From Chloroflexota bacterium (GTDB lineage Bacteria; Chloroflexota; Dehalococcoidia; UBA3495), in assembly GCA_002707185.1 (NCBI GenBank), contig PAMF01000007.1, positions 5,422 to 13,968 of the forward strand: a stretch of 8,547 nt of DNA, read 5' to 3'. Position numbers and translations under genes: made by a program. Shown here piece by piece: positions 5,598 through 8,547 of the stretch. The first letter of the stretch is position 1; every line of letters begins with the position of its first letter. The notes beneath the pieces are model-generated. The model was not told the origin of the DNA, did no database searches, and saw only the letters and a list, made by a program, of their open reading frames with translations.

Positions 5598-5909
5598 ATC
5601 AAATTTAACCAACGCCCGGACCTTGCAAAAGCGTTATGTCAACCCATGGCCCTATATTTTGTTTTTCCTAACACCTACTGGTAAATCTAATTATCAACCC
5701 ATGATAAGTCCAAGATGCTTTTTACCTTCAACGTGTCATACATCTCTATAGTTGCATGAACAATATTAGATAAGATAACTGTATAATTTAGAATAGTGGC
5801 TTCGGGATTTGACTTCACGATCCCTGCTTATGGGTTTTGATATAGTGAAGTAGTTGCTGCCAGCATCATCGTACAGGGTTAACTATTGAATATGGAATGG
5901 AGTAATAGT
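5598..5909. other. Leader region upstream of the monooxygenase
   Basis: No gene recognised; the 79-codon frame 5512-5751 has a composition unlike a folded protein. The stretch carries a TATAAT at 5782-5787 and then a 7-bp inverted repeat ACTTCAC (5812-5818) / GTGAAGT (5845-5851) with a 26-base gap. This sits in the presumed 5' leader of the monooxygenase and could be an operator or leader hairpin. The SD of the monooxygenase (GGAG at 5899-5902) lies at the end. Confidence 0.4.
5782..5787 (+). promoter_or_regulatory. Consensus -10 box upstream of the monooxygenase
   Basis: TATAAT at 5782-5787 is a perfect -10 hexamer. No good -35 is found 16-18 bases upstream; TTGCAT at 5752-5757 is too far, at 24 bases. 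If used, transcription would start near 5794 and leave a leader of about 115 bases. The promoter may need an activator. Confidence 0.35.
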
Positions 5910-7535
5910 ATGAGCGATTCTATAGAGCAACCACTAGAAAACACCGTCGAGGAACTCGGGGAGTTCGACGCTATAATCATCGGCGCAGGGGTCACCGGGC
6001 TTTATCAGTTGTACTGTTTACGGCAACTTGGTCTCTCAGTCAGGGTATTCGAGGACGGTAGCGAAGTAGGCGGCACCTGGTATTGGAACCGCTATCCAGG
6101 AGCCAGATTCGACTCTGAAAGTTATACCTACGGTTATTCTTTCTCAGAAGAGCTACTGCAGGAATGGGACTGGAAAGAGCATTATTCCGGACAGCCGGAG
6201 AACGAACGCTACCTGAATTATGTAGCGGATAAGTTTGATCTGCGTAGAGACATAGAATTCAACGCTCACGTATCATCTGCAATCTACGACGAGTACAAGG
6301 GACGCTGGCAAGTCCAAACGCAGGATGGTCGCCAAGCCAGCGGCCAATTTCTAGTTGCGGCAGTCGGCAACCTATCCGCAGGTTATATACCTGAATTTGA
6401 TGGGATCAATAGATTCCAGGGCAACTGGTGTCACACCTCTCGATGGCCAAAGGACGGCATGGATTTGGCCAATAAGCGCGTAGGAGTAGTTGGGACTGGA
6501 GCCACAGCCATCCAGCTCATTCCAGAAATAGCAGCCGAGGTAGCTCATCTGACCATATTTCAAAGAACAGCGAACTACTCTGCGCCTCTACGGAATTGTC
6601 CGATAGACCCCGAGTGGCAGCGAGATATCAAGGCAAATTACCCGGAAATCTTTAAAAAATGCAGCGAAACTCCAGGCGCGTTTATACACGAATTTGATCC
6701 GCGTTCGGCCATGAATGTATCGAAGGAAGAGCGGTTGGCGCAATACGAGAGATTGTGGGCTGAGCCCGGTTTTAAAAAATGGTTGGCCAATTTCCAAGAT
6801 ATCATGATACCCGGCGAGGCCAATGAGGATTACGCTGAATTCGTCCGAGATAAGATCCGCCAGCGAGTAACTGACCCAGTAGTGGCGGAGTTGCTAGTCC
6901 CGAAGGACCACCCTTTCGGTTCAAAACGAATCCCCTGCGAGACCGGATATTATGATGTATTCAACAGGGACAACGTTTTATTGGTTGACGTCCGAGACAC
7001 ACCGATTAAACGCATTACACCACAGGGCATACAAACGGACAGCGTCGAGTATGAACTGGACGTCATCATATTCGCAACAGGATATGATGCCGGGACCGGG
7101 TCGTTGACCCGGATAGATATCCGAGGAGAAGGAGGTCGGACTATAAAGAATAAATATGCGGAAGGTCCACGCAATTATATGGGCCTCCTAAGCGCAGGGT
7201 TCCCAAATCTCTTCATAATGCCTGGTGCTGGTGCTGGCAACTTCACCAGAGGTTGCGAGCCGGTCGTGGAATGGGTATCCGACTGCATCAAATATATACG
7301 TCAGAATAAGTTCAAGCATATCTCTGCATCCCCTGAAGCAGAAGATACATGGACCAAGTACGTTGCAGAAGCCGGCGCTAATTCGCTACGGACTAAGGCT
7401 GACTCCTGGTTTGTTGGCGCGAACATTCCCGGTAAAGCACGAGTATTGCTAGGGAGCCCCGACAGTGCTCCAATAGCGAAATCCAAACGGGATCAAGTGG
7501 CCGCCAATGGATACGAAGGATTTCTGTTCCGTTAA
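5910..7535 (+). CDS. Type I Baeyer-Villiger monooxygenase, cyclohexanone-monooxygenase-like
   Basis: This soluble FAD- and NADPH-dependent flavoprotein uses O2 to insert oxygen next to a ketone carbonyl, giving esters or lactones. The 541 residues match the length of cyclohexanone monooxygenase. In order it has the FAD Rossmann motif GAGVTG at 25-30, GTWYWNRYPGARFDSES with D68 at the position of the catalytic-site aspartate, the Baeyer-Villiger fingerprint FQGNWCHTSRWP (FxGxxxHxxxWP) at 169-180, the NADPH Rossmann motif GTGATA at 195-200, SKRIPCETGYYDVFNRDNV with R340 matching the catalytic arginine, FATGYD at 388-393, and a C-terminal GANIPGK. The ATG at 5910 is chosen because GGAG lies seven bases upstream; a TTG at 5886 and an ATG at 5892 are in frame but lack a spaced SD. 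No key residue is missing. It stands alone on its strand. The substrate cannot be predicted. Confidence 0.96.
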   Translation: MSDSIEQPLENTVEELGEFDAIIIGAGVTGLYQLYCLRQLGLSVRVFEDGSEVGGTWYWNRYPGARFDSESYTYGYSFSEELLQEWDWKEHYSGQPENERYLNYVADKFDLRRDIEFNAHVSSAIYDEYKGRWQVQTQDGRQASGQFLVAAVGNLSAGYIPEFDGINRFQGNWCHTSRWPKDGMDLANKRVGVVGTGATAIQLIPEIAAEVAHLTIFQRTANYSAPLRNCPIDPEWQRDIKANYPEIFKKCSETPGAFIHEFDPRSAMNVSKEERLAQYERLWAEPGFKKWLANFQDIMIPGEANEDYAEFVRDKIRQRVTDPVVAELLVPKDHPFGSKRIPCETGYYDVFNRDNVLLVDVRDTPIKRITPQGIQTDSVEYELDVIIFATGYDAGTGSLTRIDIRGEGGRTIKNKYAEGPRNYMGLLSAGFPNLFIMPGAGAGNFTRGCEPVVEWVSDCIKYIRQNKFKHISASPEAEDTWTKYVAEAGANSLRTKADSWFVGANIPGKARVLLGSPDSAPIAKSKRDQVAANGYEGFLFR

Positions 7536-7608
7536 TAACAGCTAATATTAGCCATAACGACAGAGATTTCAGAATTTATGATTCCACAACCAGTATTAGG
7601 ATCAACGA

Positions 7609-7776
7609 ATGCGCTCATGTTTGTTTAGAATTATAGGATTTCTTGTTGTATTTTGGGTCAAGCAACATTTCCGTATCGGATATTTTATAGTAGGGTTTGT
7701 CGCCAACATATCAACATATGCTTTAGGAAGACGGTGGCGAAAAAATACTAGGGAACAACGATATGTGGACGATTAG
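7609..7776 (+). CDS. Possible small membrane protein, 55 residues
   Basis: An ATG at 7609, seven bases after AGGA, opens a 55-codon frame ending in TAG at 7774-7776; an in-frame TAG at 7597 fixes the upstream limit. The product has a hydrophobic stretch at about 5-16 (LFRIIGFLVVFW), a second at about 23-39 (IGYFIVGFVANISTYAL), and a basic tail (GRRWRKNTREQR). That is a sensible layout for a small inner-membrane protein with its tail in the cytoplasm. I do not recognise a family. It lies 73 bases after the monooxygenase stop on the same strand, so it could share that transcript. A chance AT-rich frame cannot be excluded. Confidence 0.35.
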   Translation: MRSCLFRIIGFLVVFWVKQHFRIGYFIVGFVANISTYALGRRWRKNTREQRYVDD

Positions 7777-7971
7777 TGGAACGTATGAAAATGAAACAAA
7801 CCTGCCATATTTCCTTAGGAGTCATCAATACCAACCCCCTCTTATGATGACGTAAACCATTACAGCTACGAATACTACTATTGACATGACCATAATACGT
7901 TTCATACAAGCATTTTAATACAAATCGAACGGTAACCAAACCTTCCATGCCTGATATATTCTTCCAAAGTT
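7777..7971. other. Intergenic stretch without recognised gene
   Basis: No plus-strand frame of note. A 66-codon minus-strand frame (7748-7948) lacks an SD and a recognisable product. The stretch ends in the promoter and operator of the PPC gene. The pair TCGCCA (7699-7704) / TGGCGA (7735-7740), at the end of the preceding small frame, is complementary but has a long loop and no U-tract, so I do not call it a terminator. Confidence 0.4.
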
Positions 7972-7995
7972 ATGATTGTGTATAATCACAATCAT
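7972..7995 (+). promoter_or_regulatory. Promoter -10 box framed by a perfect operator palindrome
   Basis: ATGATTGTG (7972-7980) and CACAATCAT (7987-7995) are perfect 9-bp inverted repeats, and the six bases between them are exactly TATAAT (7981-7986), a consensus -10 hexamer. The -35 region about 16-17 bases upstream (TTCTTC) is poor. Transcription would start near 7993, about 25 bases before the PPC gene's ATG at 8018. A dimeric repressor bound here would cover the -10 box and start site. The spacing TGTG-N6-CACA differs from the CRP consensus (TGTG-N8-CACA). A GntR- or MarR-type regulator is conceivable, but no regulator gene is in the window. Confidence 0.7.
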
Positions 7996-8017
7996 CAGAC
8001 GTTAAATAGGAGGATGC

Positions 8018-8422
8018 ATGGCTATAAAAAACTGGGATACTGCAACATCACGGATAGTATATCTTCGATTAGAAGCGGGGCAATCGCTTATTGAAGAACT
8101 TGAATCTCTCGCTCTTTCAGAAGGGATACGCGAGGCCGCCGTAATCTCCTGTATCGGAAGCCTAAGCCAATTAAAACGTCGTAATCTTTGTGGCCGTGAA
8201 AACGGAGTAACACAGCATGAAAGGGAAACAATCAACGAGGTTCTCGAATTAGTAAGCGCAGAGGGTTACGTTCAACCCGCTGAAGATGGTGGTATACGCG
8301 TTCACATACACATCGCGGCTGCACGACCTTCAGGTGAAATAATCGGAGGCCACTGTGAAGACGCTACTTGTTTTACGGGAGCCTACTTATATCTACAAGT
8401 CATTGAAGGTACACCTAACTGA
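8018..8422 (+). CDS. PPC domain (DUF296) protein
   Basis: The 134-residue product is a single PPC/DUF296 domain (PD1-like motif), the small alpha/beta trimeric fold found alone in bacteria and fused to AT-hooks in plants. It starts SRIVYLRLEAGQSLIEELESLA (residues 11-32), then GIREAAVISCIGSLSQ at about 36-51, and carries the conserved C-terminal signature VHIHIAAARPSGEIIGGH at 95-112, with H96, H98 and H112 as candidate metal ligands, ending in a YLYLQVIEG strand. Length is normal for bacterial members, whose function is unsettled despite the DNA-binding label. ATG at 8018 follows AGGAGG (8008-8013) by four bases; an ATG at 8014 is out of frame. It appears monocistronic, driven by the palindromic promoter immediately upstream. 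Confidence 0.9.
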   Translation: MAIKNWDTATSRIVYLRLEAGQSLIEELESLALSEGIREAAVISCIGSLSQLKRRNLCGRENGVTQHERETINEVLELVSAEGYVQPAEDGGIRVHIHIAAARPSGEIIGGHCEDATCFTGAYLYLQVIEGTPN

Positions 8423-8547
8423 ACCCTTCGACCTTGATATACAAAAGGTTAGTCAAAATCAAATCTTTATGACCTAGAACTACAATGGGATTAAGCATGC
8501 TTTCAAAGGCTGCTTTGATAGATTTTACAACTAGAAATCTATGGTGG
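8423..8547. other. Right edge with three adjacent palindromes and a possible gene start
   Basis: No terminator with a U-tract follows the PPC gene. Three inverted repeats lie end to end: AAGCATGCTT (8493-8502), TCAAAG-N4-CTTTGA (8503-8518) and ATAGATTT-N9-AAATCTAT (8518-8542). An ATG at 8485 or 8497 opens a frame to the window end (MLSKAALIDFTTRNLWW from 8497) without a clear SD; it could be the start of a gene that continues outside. The structure and the frame overlap, so at most one of them is likely to matter. Confidence 0.35.

Noticed and set aside
7541..7552. Palindrome GCTAATATTAGC just after the monooxygenase as a terminator
   Set aside because: It is AT-rich and not followed by a U-tract, so the stem would be too weak to terminate.

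Overview
The window reads as bacterial chromosome with compact genes, clear Shine-Dalgarno (SD) sites, some TTG starts and moderate to low GC. The gene mix is a Baeyer-Villiger monooxygenase, a carboxymuconolactone-decarboxylase-family protein, a remnant of a TIM-barrel amidohydrolase, an MFS exporter, a DUF1330 protein and a PPC/DUF296 protein, next to the housekeeping purE-purK pair. This mix would fit the catabolically versatile SAR202-type marine Chloroflexota. That taxonomic guess rests on gene content alone and is weak.

Left part (1-2166). The first 250 bases hold no convincing gene. From about 251 to 601 lies the 5' third of an amidohydrolase-2-type gene. It has no usable start codon at the expected N-terminus and loses family resemblance near residue 106, so I call it a pseudogene remnant. 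Its stop overlaps the TTG start of a 12-helix MFS exporter (598-1824). A 342-base gap then separates this from the convergent pur genes.

Centre (2167-4540). purK and purE are on the minus strand in the order purE-purK, joined by a TTGA stop/start overlap. Upstream of purE is a good sigma-70-type promoter (TTGACA, 18 bases, TATTAT). Just downstream of it a small hairpin is followed by nine U residues, which looks like an attenuator in the purE leader. A DUF1330 gene (4139-4540) diverges from purE and has its own promoter and SD.

Right part (4541-8547). A perfect 22-bp inverted repeat at 4696-4743 acts as a bidirectional terminator between the DUF1330 gene and a GC-richer, minus-strand CMD-family gene (4842-5399). 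One arm of that repeat shares 13 bases with an inverted copy at 4829-4841, and the segment between them carries a short transposase-like reading frame. The CMD promoter region contains two palindromes. It is followed by a strong SD whose downstream sequence can form two mutually exclusive hairpins but which serves no recognisable gene. A complete Baeyer-Villiger monooxygenase (5910-7535) follows, then a possible 55-residue membrane protein (7609-7776). Last is a PPC-domain protein (8018-8422) whose -10 box sits exactly between the arms of a perfect 9-bp inverted repeat, a likely operator. The final 125 bases contain three back-to-back palindromes.

Functionally, purE and purK do consecutive steps of purine synthesis. 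The others look like independently controlled accessory genes for oxidation, ring or lactone chemistry, export and sensing of small organic compounds. No complete defence system, CRISPR array, tRNA or rRNA was seen.
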